Positions 34,291-47,441 of a stretch of 64,000 bases of DNA are shown here, in pieces. Source of the DNA: Gnetum montanum (Eukaryota > Streptophyta > Gnetopsida > Gnetales > Gnetaceae); assembly GCA_015680685.1 (NCBI GenBank), contig MNCI01027002.1, positions 248,001 through 312,000 of the forward strand, written 5' to 3'. Positions within the stretch are counted from its first letter, which is position 1; every line of letters begins with the position of its first letter. Both the position numbers and the translations under genes were made by a program. The notes beneath the pieces are model-generated. The model saw only the letters and a list, made by a program, of their open reading frames with translations. It searched no databases and was not told the DNA's origin.

Positions 34291-37200
34291 AATCCTAGTA
34301 ATAGTTTGAGGATTTATAAGCTAACGAGCTTTATTACAAGGGGAGTAGGTAAGCTTATACTAGAGGGGAAACAAGATACTTTCAAGATGCAACATTTCTA
34401 AGAGGTCATTGGTAAAGTACAGGGTCCAAATATCTTGTTCTATATAACCTCTCCTTTCTTTAGGGGTTTGGGATGTCAAAGGTCTCTATCTCTCTCACTC
34501 TAGACATTCTTGCTATTTCTGCATCATAATCCTTTCCACCTTCTTACTGAATTTTTCTTAGGCCTTCCACTCTCTTTTTCTTCCATGCTCTATTTTAGAT
34601 TGAATGTTCACTAATGCTTGATCTCTCTCTATGTTTGATCTTTTCAGCTCTTCCCCAACCTTTCTAAAATCCTCTTGATTCATCCAAAAGCTCTAATGAA
34701 TATCCATAGTTATAATGCTTTCTAAGTTGCTTCTTATCTTTCTTATCTATTTTATGCTTTTTATATTTTTTTCTATGTTTGGTTGTCCTCTCATTAGCAC
34801 ATCTCTATCTTGAGCTTGACAGTTCTCTTATCAACAAGATCAATGTGTTTTCAATTAAGCTCTTATGCGTATTGATTGTTTGTTTTCATCATCTATGTTC
34901 ATATTTGTATTTTGAGCTTAATTTGTTTAATGATAGGGGAGCTTATTTTTTTCATTTTTTGACAAGAAGAGGAAGAATTAGTGTGTGATGATATGAATGT
35001 GTTGTTATGTGCTATTTTGTGAGAAAGATGATGTGATTATGTATGTGTTGTTTTATTAGAAAAATAGAAAGATGATTTCTTTTCATTCTTAATGTATAAG
35101 TGTGCAACATTTCTCATCTTACTTTATGCTTGACTAAGTTATTTTTATCACTTTTAGCTATTTTAAGTTATAGTGTTTTCCTGACTACTTGACTAATTAT
35201 GAACTGTGCGTATATAATCATTTGTACTACTTGACTAATTATGAATTATGTGTGTATGATTAGTTGGATGTGGTGTTTAATTGATTGGTTATGTTGTAAG
35301 CTTGATTGGTACAAGCTATGTTATGATGATTATTTACTCATATTTAATTGGCTATATGATTCTCCTGCTTAAGTTGATGCTTGTTGTTAAGAGCTTGCTA
35401 AGTTCTCTAATTACAATTTGTATCTATGAGCTGAGTTGATCTATATGGTGATTCTGAGCTTGAAACTATTTTAAGGTTAATTTTATCTGTCTGGCTATGC
35501 ATGATATTTCTCTTGTTTAAGCTTACTTTGTAAGCTCATCCAATCTCAAAAAGGAGAAGACTATTATAGATTTTGAGCTCTATTGCAGGTTTGGCTTTAG
35601 AGTGAATCTTTCATGTTACGTGGATTTGAGCTTTCGTCTTATCTTTCACAAGGTAGTTTTTGTTTGTCACATCAGCACATAGAAATAACTTGTAGATCCA
35701 TTTTTTTGCTTTTACTTATCTTGTCCAAGATGACTCTTCTAGCTTAGTGTCATGTGCACTTGAATAATTTTTTTAATCTACCTTAGCTTTTAATTTTAGC
35801 TCTACAAAGATAGCTCAAATTGGTTCTACCACATTAGCTTTTTCATGGAACTTAGTGGGGTTGATATTAAATATATTTTAGATCCATGTGCATAAAATAA
35901 TTTTAATATAGCTTAACATGTAGAACCAATTTGTAGAACCATGTTTCAGTTCTACAAAGGAATAAGAAATAGCTCTTCCATGTCAACTCAAAATGAATGT
36001 ACTAAATAAAACTAGCTTATAGAATCATTATGTTGTCCTATGAAAGCCTCCTTCAAATAGCTCTACCATGTTAGTATTTTTTTTCTTCTTTTATACAAAC
36101 AGGGTCGAATGAAAAGCTTCTCCTTTTATAAATTCTTCAAAACCAATTTTTGGTTTTACTAAGCACCCTGCCACATCAACTTGTAGAACCAATCTTTAGA
36201 ACTAGTTTTTGGTTCTACAAAATTCTTCCAAAATAGCTTTTACATGTTAGTATTTTTATTGCATGTACAAGAAAGCTTATATTTTAAGAAATAGAAAAAT
36301 CATGAAGGTCAAAAAGCTTCAAATTTTTTTTCTTGAGATCATTGCCATATCAACCTAAGCAGAAGAAAAGCCTATAACAAAGAATATAACTTGGCTTTAA
36401 TAGCTATCTTAAAGCTAAAACAAATTTAACCAAATTTTGATTTTATACGAGCTACATTGGAAAAACTATGCCACATCAACATATATAAAAAAGGGTAGTA
36501 TAATCTGTTTTTGAAAAGAGTTATTATACAAAAAGCTAGAATCTATACTATTATGAAAGCAAGCTAAACCTTATTAATGGAAAGACAGAACTTGTTCATT
36601 GAAGCTTAAAGAGCCATTATCTCTAATATAAGCAAAGCTTGTTATTTCCATGAGAAGCAAAGGACCTATTAGTGCCAAAAATGAAATTACAAATTTCTTC
36701 CTCCTCTTCTAGGCTTTTAATTCTCACCTCAAGCTTATACCAAATGTAATAATGGGAGCTAAGATGTAATAGATACACCTTTTTCTTCTTTAGATACTCT
36801 TCTCAATGAATTGGTAATGGTTATAGCCTATTACTTCTCATTCTTCTCTAGCATATTAGCAAAAACTTGAAGAATGACTCTAAAAATGATTAGAAAAAAA
36901 TGAAGCTCTATAGCTTAGCTTTTGTAATTCTGGTTTTTGCCTTTTGCTTGAACTATAATTTCTTCTTCTTAATTTCTCTTTCTATTTTTTCTCTGTAAAA
37001 ACTCTAATTTATTTTTCTTAAAAAGCTTGAAAAACTCTTGATTCTCTATGTTAAAACAAGGTAGGGTATTTCCTCTTCCTCTGTGCTGTGGAAGTGAATT
37101 TCTATGACTTTGAGCCTTGTGGTTACACTTAGTCCACGATTGTAAAGGAAGCCTTGTAATTTTTTTATTAATAGAATTACTCTACTCCCTAGGATCTTGG

Positions 37201-37390
37201 GAGAGTTCTATGGTGAAGGTGGGCTAGCCAATCTAGTAGCTAAACCACCTTAAAAGCTCAGTGTCTGTTTTCTGCATTAAGTTTCCTTGTGGCTTTTTAC
37301 TAGTTTTTCAGTCAATTTTTGTTTAACTCAAATTTATATAGGGTCCTAATTCACCCACCTCCTCTCAGTGCCTTTAGCTACATCTAGGAA
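34291..37390. other. AT-rich flank of copia relic with LTR-like fragments
   Basis: No coding motif. Purine-rich runs (AAGGGGAGTAGG, AGAGGGGAAAC) near 34.34-34.37 kb could be the polypurine tract, and TCTATATAACC near 34.44 kb a TATA box of a 3' LTR. At 37.34-37.37 kb the text TAATTCACCCACCTCCTCTCAG resembles the right end of many copia LTRs. At 35.8-36.25 kb there are loose repeats of GTAGAACCAA/TTTTTGGTTCTACA. LTR borders could not be fixed. Confidence 0.35.
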
Positions 37391-38155
37391 ATAATAATAT
37401 TTGTAAAGTCTAATGAAGCTTTACTATAGTGGTATGATTTTGCTCATGAGAAACCAACTGTACAATAAACAAGGTTGAGATAAATGAAATCCTTTTTGTA
37501 GGAGAAATTTTATATTTTAGATTTTTTTCCTTGTAATATTCAAAGTGAAACTGGATTTGTACTATTTTGATTGAAACCAAGCTATATTAGCTCTATTAAT
37601 TTCAAGTTCATATTATGCTTGCTCTTAACTCGATGTTGCTTTTTCTTGCAATATTAATAGTGAAACTGGATTTTTAATATTTTCAGTGAAACTTAGCTAT
37701 ATTAGTTTCAAAGTTCCTTTTAAGCTTGATCATATATCAATGTTAGGTTTGAACCCAAAATAAGTGAAACATAGGTACACCTCAAGATTTATAGTAGTTT
37801 ATAACTTAGTACTACCTCGTAGAATTGAACTTGTGACAAGACCCATACCACTAGGATAAGACATCATTCATTTAAAAAAAATAAAGAACCTTTGACTTCA
37901 ACGATCTGCTAAACATTCGCATTTGTAGATGTGAGGTACTTCTAAACTTACTAAATGCATTCATACACCAAAAATACATAATGAAATCTCTTTTTAGTTC
38001 ATGAAAAATATAGAACCATCTATTGCCATAAAAATATGCTACGAAAAGGAAACCATATTTATGCAAAGTATCTGAGATAAATAAAACCATATCAATGTGA
38101 TATAAATGAAACCATATTATTGTGCTAGAAAATTTGTGGGGAAAGTATATATCAT

Positions 38156-38272
38156 TGTTGTATAAATAATACAAACTTGTTTCATTTGCATATTTTGGAA
38201 CATCTTCTAAATAACCTCACATTTTAAAACTATTCTAAAATGCATTTGAGTGGTCTCATATTTTTTGATGCA
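38156..38272 (+). repeat. Direct repeat copy 1
   Basis: About 117 bp containing GGAACATCTTCTAAATAACC and CTATTCTAAAATGCATTTGA are repeated at 39,528-39,647 with a few changes. A second, shorter duplication (ATCAATGTGATATAAATGAA) lies at about 38,090 and 38,280. Confidence 0.75.
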
Positions 38273-39527
38273 TCATATCAATGTGATATAAATGAAACCA
38301 TATTATTGTGCTAAAAAATTCATGGTGAAACTTGGTGTGGCGAACCTTGCCCATGCTATCACATAGGGCCATGATCAACAAAACTATCCTATATAATCAT
38401 ATATTGTTTCACAAAGTAATGTTAACATGTGGGGATGTGGTACAATTTATGAGAAGGTGAACCAACATGCAGGGAGGTGGACCAACATGGGGAAGGTGAA
38501 CTGACATGTAAAGAGGTGAAACATCACTAGCAGGCGACTATAAAGTAGAGAATGAAGACGATGTCAAGAGGAGGGGGAGAAATGGCCTCATTAAAAAATC
38601 AAGATCTCTTCTCAAACAATTCCATATCTCTCCATTTAGGTGCACGTATATAGGCAAGGGGTCTCTAAGGACTAAGAAACTAGTGAACGATGGTTTTCTC
38701 TCTCTCTCTTCTCCTATTTTTCTTAGGTCAACAACAACGTAGCTGACGCACATGAACAAATAACATGAAAGGTGAGTTCTGCAATCCTATTTATTTATTC
38801 TTGACAATGAATTGATGATGACAGTTAGCTGTAGCAGAGCTGCATGGACGATGGTCAACCATCTCAATAGGAAACTAAGAGGTGATAGTTTTCTTTTTCC
38901 TTTTCATGGCAGACTCATGATGATGGTAGACGTAGGACTAGAGATAGCAACATGTCTATTGCCACATGATAGCGGGATCTAGTAGCTCATTCTCTCTCTC
39001 TCTCTCTCTCTTGCAATGTTGTAGCAGTTGATAGCAATAGTTGCAGGTGCAAGTTCTATATTTTTGTTCTATTTTTGATGAGTGGTGCATCCATGGTAGG
39101 CTTCTCCAAACAAGGACAAATTTCCCTCTCACATATCAGCGATGGGGCATATTTTGTCTATGTGTTAGAGACATGTTAGTAGGCCCCTTCATCTAGCCTC
39201 TTCTCTCTCTCTCCCTCCTCTTATAGCTATAGGCAATGTTGGTTGCAACAACATCCACAACGGATCAACAGCAAATGGCGGTAGTAGCTGGGAAGCAAGG
39301 AAAATTTATTTTGGATATCTTTTGTATTCTTGAATTTTAACACGCATTCTAATTAAAATTCTTATTCTTTTTACTATTTTCAAAAGGCCATGTAGCCCTC
39401 TCTAGTTGAGACTATTCCCAAGTTTCCATACCCATATGGGAGGAACCTTAGGCAATATTCTCATCAAACAAGTTTTTCCCCAGGTGTTGGTGTGACCAAA
39501 ATTTATGGATCAACAAAACTATATATC

Positions 39528-39647
39528 ACTATTGTATAAAAAATACAAATTATTTTATTTGCATATTTTTGGACATCTTCTAAATAACCTCACATTTTAG
39601 AACTATTCTAAAATGCATTTGAGTGTTCTCATATTCCTTGATGCATA
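39528..39647 (+). repeat. Direct repeat copy 2
   Basis: This is the second copy of the 38,156-38,272 repeat, 1.37 kb downstream in the same orientation. The pair could be ends of a small degenerate element, but TG...CA ends and target duplications were not found. Confidence 0.7.
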
Positions 39648-41624
39648 GGTTTTCCCTTTTCAATAGCATAGTATCAAAGCTAATTTATGTTCTAAGCTTT
39701 TCTTTGAACATCCATGGCTTAATTTGATGTAGAAGGATGTATTAAGGATGAAGAGGAGTAGGACCAGTACTGTCTAGAGAACTTGATTTGGCCATGCCCA
39801 ATAGATAACAATACAAATGAAAGAACAATGAGATAATAGAAAAGAGATTTTATTACTATATTTATTTTCTTTCTCAATTCTGAAAGACCTTTTTAAGTTC
39901 ATTACTACATAGTACTTACTAATAGTTAGTCTTACAACCTAATTAGGAGCATGCACATTTGTATTTAAAAGCTTTCCTATCAACCTTGTATTAGATTCAT
40001 TCACTAGGAGATGTAAGCATCCCAGCTATAGTAATTTATCTATGCATCAAATGAATCCAGTTCATGGAAGCAAGTAATCAAGGATTCACTATTTAATTTG
40101 TATTTGGATACATAAGCATATGCAAAGATTAGGGATAGGTTCATAGGTGAGGACATGAATTAAAAAATAATAAAATATTTAAATTATATTTTTTAACATT
40201 TTAATTTTATTAAATATTATTTTTAAATTAAAAGTATCCACATAGAATCTTACGTACTTCTGTTAATGCTCCTGCTTTTGGTACGCACAATATCCAAGAA
40301 TTTAATGGGATTCATGAATCCATAGTGCATAGTTTTTTATGTGATTTTTCCACTAATGTTTGATCTACCAAGATCATTTTGTCTCCCTAAAGATATCACT
40401 CTTCTATACAGCTATATCCAACATCTAGACACTATAAGTAAGTAGTCATATAAAGTCTTTGATGAAATATTATGTGAAAGGAAGAAAATGGTTAGGAAAA
40501 TAAGTAACAACTATCAATTGATTGATCAAATCATAATGGAATATAAAGAAACCAAAAATAATTGAACTACATATTGGAAGTTTAATAAAAAGTAATAACA
40601 TTATAAGTCACATGCTAATAGATCTTAGAGAAAGTTAGAAACAAGGATAATCACCTAAAAGTTGAATGTTCATCCCACCAAGGTAGGGTCCTTAAGGATC
40701 AATAGATGAATGAAAGCCTAACCACTTTTGAGTGGCTCCAACCAACCTTAACCCCAGGTTTTATGACTTGAAAAACAAACACCTCATTATTACTCCCAAT
40801 GATATTAAAAATACCAATCTTAAAAACATTATTTTCTAATATTATTAAAAATTTTACCTCTAAGAATGTGTTCTTACTAATTTAAAATAAATATTAGTAT
40901 ACCTATATCCTTTGTAATTAAAAATTTTGTAAACTTATCCAAAACTACTTAGTAACTTTTTGAATAAAGTTTTTAAATAGTATTTCATGTATCTAGTAAA
41001 GAGTTTAGTTTTTAGTTTCAACATAAAGTTAAATTTGTTCCCTATGCATCATCTAATACGCATGTTGCCTTGGCTAACAATGGCAACTAAAAAAGAATTA
41101 GATAATGACTAAAAATAATAATGCTGATCCTCAACTTTATGAAAAATTTAGTACTTTGTTGCGAATACTAATTTGGAATGATAAATGTAGATTCCTTTTA
41201 TTCATCTTTGTATACATTTAAATTCATAGGAATATTCAACAATGTAATTGTATAATAAATTCTCATAAGTTGAACTTAACTCTTAAAAAAAATCACATTC
41301 TTCAACTTCTACCTATTTATATAAAATTTGAAGATGGTTTTCCTCATGACATTGTTAAAAATCAACCCAAATCTATTACATGATATTAAAAAAATTTTGA
41401 ATCCTTACAACTTAGACTTCTCTTTAATCCTTTGAAGTCCTCTCAAATACTTTTCACTACAATGCCTCTAGAGTCTTTCCAATTACTTTGAGATACTTTT
41501 TCATTACAAGCATCCAATTTTCAAGAGCATTGTCATAAAGAAAACCTATTTTATTAGTTATTTTTATATTTTTAAAGTGATTATTTGATTTTAGTATTTG
41601 TTTTATAATCTCAAACTAACTTAT

Positions 41625-42866
41625 TGAAACACCACAAAATTTTGGGTCTCGACATCTCAAATGCAAATATGGCTAAGTGTCAAAATGGTGGCACTTTGCC
41701 CATATCTTTCTAAGTGTTGAGTGTAGTTAGCTCCAATTGCCAAATTTGCAAAAGTTTTCTAAGTGTTAGAATGCTGGAACTTTCTACAAATTCACATGGC
41801 ACCTTGTTACACTACATAGCGTAGCACCATGTCTACTATAGTGTAGCACCTTGTTAGGTTGTGTAGCGTAGCATCATGTCTATTACAGTGTAGCACCCTG
41901 TTACACTGCGTAGCATAGCACCATGTCTACTGTAGCGTGGCACCCTATCACGCTACGTAGTGTAGCACCATGTCTACTACAACATAGCACCGTGTCTACT
42001 GTAGCGTAGCACCTTGTCCAACGTTGCAGCCAGCATCCCATGTCCCTCACGTAACATGGGATGAGCGTGGTCCCACCCACCACACTGCCACGTGGCACTT
42101 GATCCTCATTTTGGGCTAACCCTAGCCCTATAAATACCCCTGCACCCTCTTTTGAAAAGAAGGGGGGGAGTAGGATTGGCATTCATTTCTCACCATTATG
42201 TTAGTTGGCACTTCGATTTGGCATTTTGCAGTTTGGCATCTTGGCACTTAGCTCCATGGGTGAATGAGACTTAGAGCACACTACACAGGTAGAGAGGCAC
42301 AACTACATCGCACGGTACATTGCATCCCCATTGTAGCCCTGTAAAACATCACATGGTACACCATGGCTATCAACCTGGTAGGCATAGTCCAACACAGTGA
42401 GCATCAGACTTCACAGCTTGACACCATTGAGGTTGTGACTATGCTTCCACTACGCCTATTGTACATTGTGTATCCCTTTGTGAATCAGCTACGCTCCCTC
42501 TTTTGGGATGGTGCACTGCTGTTCTCAAATTTTATTGCATTTCTCAAGCATTTCTCTTTGGCATTTAGCATAACACTTGTATTTTTCTTACATTTTCATA
42601 CATATTTGCATGTTCATGTCATAGTTCTCAACTTGGGACACCCTGCTACGCTCTAGTTTTCCCAGACCCGATGCTTGTGCGTAATGTAGTATAAACCCTT
42701 TTCGCACACACTCATTTTAACACCACGTAAGTCCTTGTCTGATCGACAAGACTATTTAGGGCACCCCGTTTCCATTTTCTCTAGGATGGCCCTCTCATGG
42801 ATTTGGGGTTATGTTGTACGCCTGGTGACCTCTCGGTGTTCTAGCCACCAATGTTTTTGGATGTCA
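41625..42866 (+). mobile_element. 5' LTR of Tat-related element B
   Basis: The LTR starts TGAAACACCACAAAATTTT at 41,625 and ends ..GGATGTCA at 42,866, about 1.24 kb, just before the primer site. A TATA box, CTATAAATACC, lies at 42,128-42,138. The start matches the LTRs of A and C but the bodies differ, so B is a separate subfamily. An array of GTAGC-rich units fills 41.80-42.01 kb. Confidence 0.8.
41800..42012 (+). repeat. GTAGC-rich tandem array in LTR of B
   Basis: About six units of 30-40 bp alternate ACCATGTCTACTRYAGYGTAG with CACCCTRTYACRCTRCGTAG. GCGTAGC words on both strands allow foldback pairing. Confidence 0.75.
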
Positions 42867-42874
42867 TAGTTTTT

Positions 42875-42890
42875 GATGCTAGAAGGAGGG
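42875..42890 (+). other. Primer binding site-like sequence, element B
   Basis: GATGCTAGAAGGAGGG follows the LTR by eight bases. It aligns with the TGGCRCTAGAAGGAGGG of A and C with two bases lost. Confidence 0.6.
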
Positions 42891-44180
42891 CTTGAGCCTC
42901 TGTGTCTCTTCCCTGTGTCATGAGTAATCCTACACACTTTCTGTACCCTATGATGCATAGCCTGTTAGCATAGATGTGACACCCCTATGGTTGTCTATGC
43001 ACTCAGTGGTGTAGATTGGTTACCACAATGGTTCCTCTAGAACCTTGTAGGATGAAAGCCCTAAACTATCTACTCTACTATGCTACCTGTCCATTGCACT
43101 ACGCTACCTGCGTCCCATGTAGCGTAGTGACCCTATTAGTGTAGCGGTCCCTAAACCATCTACTATGTTACGCTACCTTTCTACTGTGTTACGCTACCTG
43201 CATCCCACATAGCGTAGTGACCCTATTAGTGTAGTAGTTCTTACACTGTCCACTGTGTTACACTACTTGTCTACTGCATTACGCTACCTACATTCTATGT
43301 AGCGTAGCGACCTTGTCAATGTAGCAGTTCCTACACTATCCACTGTGTTGCGTTACCTATCTACTATGTTACGTTGCCTGCGTTCTATGTAGTGTAGCGA
43401 CCTTGTCAGTGTAGCAGTTCCTACACTATCCACTATGTTGCATTACCTATCTACTGCATTACGCTACCTGCATTCTATGTAGCATAACAACCTTTTTAGT
43501 ATAGTAGTTCCTAAACTGTCTACTACGTTACGCTGTTTGTCTACTACGTTACGTTGCTTGCGTTCTGTATAGCATAGCTACCCCAACAGTGTAGCAAGCT
43601 CTAGCATAGCGAGTGTGACAAGCTATAGCATAGCAAGCTCTAGCATAGCGAGTGTACAAAGCTCCAGTGTAGTGAGCATACCAAGCTCTAGTGTAGCGAG
43701 TATAGCACCAAAGTTAGCCATTTTTCATAGTTTTCATACATAGAATTTTTTCTACATTTTTATATTTAGTATTTTTTTTTGCACTTTTACACTTAGTCAT
43801 TTTTTGTATGTTTTTATACTTATCCATTTTCCTACTATTGGCAAGCTAAGTTACTTTATTTTTGTAGTTTTTAAAGTTACCCATTTTCTGCAAGCGGCAA
43901 CTCTCACAACCCAATCTATGAACATGAATCCAGATTAACCTTCCACTTGGTGTCTAACACATTTGACACTAGGATCCAACTAAAGCATGCCACACTAAGC
44001 CATGAATAATACAATTTTGTTTGTGCTAAAATCCAAGTAGGATTGCTAGTGGATTACCTTGATTTGGAGGCAAAACAGGACTACAAATGAGTCCACCAGA
44101 ACGGACAGGAGTAGAACCCCTCCTTGTTTAACATAATCCCACTCACATAGTCCTATCACTAGTTGTTGTCCCAACTCATC
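42891..44180 (+). repeat. Leader of element B with GCTACCTG/GTAGCGTAG array
   Basis: From 43,070 to about 43,600 there are roughly seven units of 60-90 bp with the order CTACTGYRTTACGCTACCTG, CATTCTATGTAGCGTAGC and GACC-T-TTAGTGTAGYRGTYCC. They are followed by short CTCTAGCATAGCGAGTGT units to 43,700. A single copy of the element A leader unit lies at 42,940-43,060. No gene is seen before Gag. Confidence 0.75.
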
Positions 44181-45900
44181 CGTGCAAACAAGAATGATGC
44201 AAGGACAACCTATGAGAAAGCCTCACAAAAGGAAAAAGATGAGTTTGAGGCCCACTCTGAGCACGAGAGCCTCCTCTACACCATCTTCCAATGACCACTC
44301 CCTAGTACAACCCCTCCTCGATTTGGTCCATCCATCCTCTCCAAGATGGGGACCATGCCAATTTAACCTTTCTTGTAAGCAACTAATGCATTTGCCCAAC
44401 ACTATGCTCATGTAGGTGCCACCTCCATGTCCTAGACAACTTAGGAATCCTACATCCTGCCTATCTCATTAGCATCTATGATGTCCATCTAACCCACTCA
44501 TGTGTGGCCTAATCCAATCACCACACCCATCACTCAACCAACACATCAACAACTATCCAGTACGACATTAAACTGGCAACAAACATCCACTACAACATTA
44601 AACTTGCAACAATCATCAACTATGATAGTAAACTGGCAATTCCTGTCCGCTATGACATTAAACTGGCAATGCTCGTTTGCTATGACGTTAAACTAGCAAT
44701 GCCCATCCACTACGATGTTAAACTAGCAAACTCCACAACCAAAAATTCTTCCCTATGCTATGCAACCAACCCAAGCCTAACCAATACAACTAGCTAGCAC
44801 ATCCCCAAGCTTGAATCAGGCATTCCAATTGATCCAAAGCTTGACAGAGGAGATTAACTGACTCAAGGCTACCTCCTCCAACACCGTCAAGGTGGTGGAC
44901 TTCTACTAAGATGATCCCATAAGTCCTACAGTACCACCTCTAAGTCTCCCAGCTAGGGTCTAGCTGCCACAATTTAGCAAGTGCAATGGTGAAGGGGACC
45001 CCAATGCAAACTTGGTCATATTTCGAACTGAGTGACTACTCCTTCAAGCTTGGCCACATGCCATCATGCGTGTGTTTCCCATGTCACTCACTGGCAAGGC
45101 CTTAGAATAGTATTGCACGCTACCCAAGCCCTTAGTATCCTCTTTGGAGGATCTCATAAGCTAGCTTATGACACGCTTCAGGTACAACCTAAAGCCTGAA
45201 GCAACACTCGACCAGCTCATGCAGGTTAAGAAGGGGCCTCTAGAACTCGTGCCAAAATTCCTCCAATGTTGGAATGCTGCATTGAGTAAAATGCATGAAC
45301 CCCTAGTAGAGACACATCTACTGGCCATCTTCAAAGGTGCAGTAAATGACTTCATCGAGTCCAAACTATATTATCTAGCCCCAAAGTCTCTTAGCCAAGC
45401 CTTTGCTGAAGAGGAAGTAGCGCAAGCTAGTAATGACCCAGCCTACATGGTCTATAGAAACCAACATGCTCGCAAGCAAAAAACAATAGTAGCAATAGTG
45501 GACGCAAGTACAAAAGCAACCAACTAGGGCCCAACAACTAAGCAACCCAAAGCCCCAACTGGCAAAACCACCAACTTTGGTGCCAACTCACCTACATCGG
45601 CAGGGGCCACCCCAAGGCCCAACTTTCAGTGCAAGGACCACTCAAAGTATATACCACTACTGATGTAACCCTCTGAACTACTGGAGAAACTCTTGAAATT
45701 TGGGAAAATCCAACAAAAACAAGTATCATTGATTACCCGCCAAAAACATGATAGGTACTATGAACTACTAAGGAACCCCATATTAGTGGTACCATACAAG
45801 CCCCTGATCCCACAAAATTTTAAATTGGACCAATACTGTCATTACCACCAATTGGCTGGTCATAGTATTAACAACTATCATCCTTTGTACGCTGACCTAT
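44181..45900 (+). pseudogene. Gag of element B
   Basis: The N-terminal part (44.18-44.76 kb) includes an 11-residue minisatellite in the frame 44,502-44,696. The core contains the LLLQAWPHAIMRVFPMSLTG stretch, MTRFRYNLKPEATLDQLMQV, LAIFKGAVNDFIESKLYYL and NFQCKDHSKYIPLL. The C-terminal finger-like end, YCHYHQLAGHSINNY, has the CX2HX4HX4 pattern with the final Cys changed to Tyr. It is homologous to Gag of A and C. Several TAG stops and shifts break it. Confidence 0.85.
44555..44730 (+). repeat. 33-bp tandem repeat within gag of element B
   Basis: Five or so units, such as CTATGACATTAAACTGGCAA with a CATCCRCTAYG link, have a period near 33 bp. They encode an 11-residue repeat (TTLNWQQTSTT, AMTLNWQ). 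The TTAAACTGGCA word is the same as in the non-coding 3' UTR array of this element (47.93-48.24 kb). Confidence 0.8.
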
Positions 45901-46690
45901 AGAGAATTATAGAACGGGGCCAGTTAGTGCCTGACATGGTTAATCAATCCAACACAGACGATGCCTCCTATGTTATAAATTCCATTAGTATAGGTGGTAA
46001 GCCCAAACCTACACAACAACCTTTTGTGATCCATGTGCCTCCTAGCAAGGCAAGGATCCCCTTGACCTCCACAAACTCCCTTTGTTATCAAAGTGCCACC
46101 TTTGGCACCCGTAACACCCTTTGTGGTCAAAGTTCCACAACAATCATCTACTTAGACATTAAACTAGCATGATGCAACAACAACAACCACTAAGCAACCT
46201 TTCTTCATCAAGGTGCCACAACGAGTTAGTTACACAACAACCCCTACAACAACTCCTAAACTACCCTTTGTCATAAGGGTCCCACAACGTGATGGCCTCT
46301 CACCTACCCAAAGTGTAATAGTGGGCAATGTCTTAGTCTCTCCTCCCTTGAGGGTTGACTCCACTAGTGACCTAGGTAGGACCACCAAATGGAAATGTAA
46401 GAGGACCAACAAGCACCTCGCAACCCCCATGATCGAAGTAAAGGCCACAACTAGCAAGCAACAACCAAAAACTAGGGCCCCTACCCCCAAGCAGGCCATG
46501 CAAACCAAGCCCAAGTCCCCTATGCAAGAGATCTGTCTCTTAAGCCACATGAAGGAAGTCAAGGCCAACACAATGGCTAATGACAAGGACTTCTTAGATG
46601 CACTAACCCAAGTGAAACAAACACTCAAGCAAAAGAACATAACGTTGAGCTTGTACGACCTGGTCATGACCTCATCTACTCACTGCTAAG
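45901..46690 (+). pseudogene. Gag-protease linker of element B
   Basis: A proline-rich linker has units QPFVIHVPP, QPFFIKVPQ and LPFVIRVPQ, the same QPF-V-VP repeat type as in A and C. It is followed by QEICLLSHMKEVKAN and KQKNITLSLYDLVM, which lead into protease. No catalytic motif is seen. Confidence 0.75.
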
Positions 46691-47441
46691 CATTGGCCCA
46701 GATCTTGGCCTCCATTCCTATTATGGAGGACATCCCTACAAATGAGGCATCCATCCATGCAATGAGGTTGCCCCCTACACCACAAGAATTGAGTTCAACA
46801 TCCCTAGTGTTGTACGACAATGTAGTTAAAGTCAACCCTGAACTAGGGGAGGTCACTACAACTCCACTATCCATTAGCATACATGTTGGGTAGTGTACCA
46901 TCTGCAAAGTGCATATCGATGATGGTGCAGCAACAAACATAGTCCTATACTACATCATCGACAAGCTAGGCTTGGAAGATGAAATCAAGCCAACCAAAAC
47001 TACATGTCTAAAATATTTCAATGGATCACGTGTCACAGTTAGAGGTATAGTCAACTTAGCCTTTGTGGTAGGAGAGTAATTCCCACCAGTGCAAATTTCA
47101 TTGTCATAGAGGAGATGCTAGGTTTCAACATGATTCTAGGCAGGCCTTGGTTGGCCCAACTATGCATTGTCTCCTCTCCCATCCACCAAGAAATCCACCT
47201 TCCATACGAAGGTGCTCAAGTTATCATCCATGGTGATAACACTTCCTCTTTGAATATCCATGACATAGACATGGCACAAGTTTCGAAAGAAGAGTTTCTT
47301 GGTGGTACACCTACGGTAACCAACGTAGCACCTAAGGCTAACACACCCAAACGAGTGGTTGAAGCCAATAGCCTCCCAGAGGATCCTAAGCCTTGCACGC
47401 TTCCTAATACACACCTGATTAGAGAGAAACTATGTGATTAG
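46691..47441 (+). pseudogene. Aspartic protease region of element B
   Basis: ILASIPIMEDIPTNEASIHA leads to GEVTTTPLSISIHVG, the active site VHIDDGAATNIVLYYI, the segment YFNGSRVTVRGIVNLAFVVG, and after a frameshift near 47.08 kb MLGFNMILGRPWLAQL with SSPIHQEIHLPYEGAQVIIH. The frame ends at 47,439-47,441. The layout is as in A and C, including the DDGA form. Unlike A and C, no antisense gene and no RT follow. Confidence 0.85.

Larger units (their letters stand above)
37391..41624. other. Gene-poor AT-rich interval
   Basis: Apart from the direct repeats above and a (TC)n microsatellite at 38,991-39,011, nothing is recognised in this 4.2-kb stretch. No frame carries a family motif on either strand. 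Confidence 0.6.

Noticed and set aside
37872-38174. Minus-strand frame of 100 codons rich in Tyr and Phe
   Set aside because: Composition follows the AT-rich DNA, and it overlaps a duplicated non-coding segment.
41901-42182. Minus-strand frame of 93 codons in the LTR of B
   Set aside because: Encoded by the GTAGC array; no domain, and it overlaps the TATA region of the LTR.
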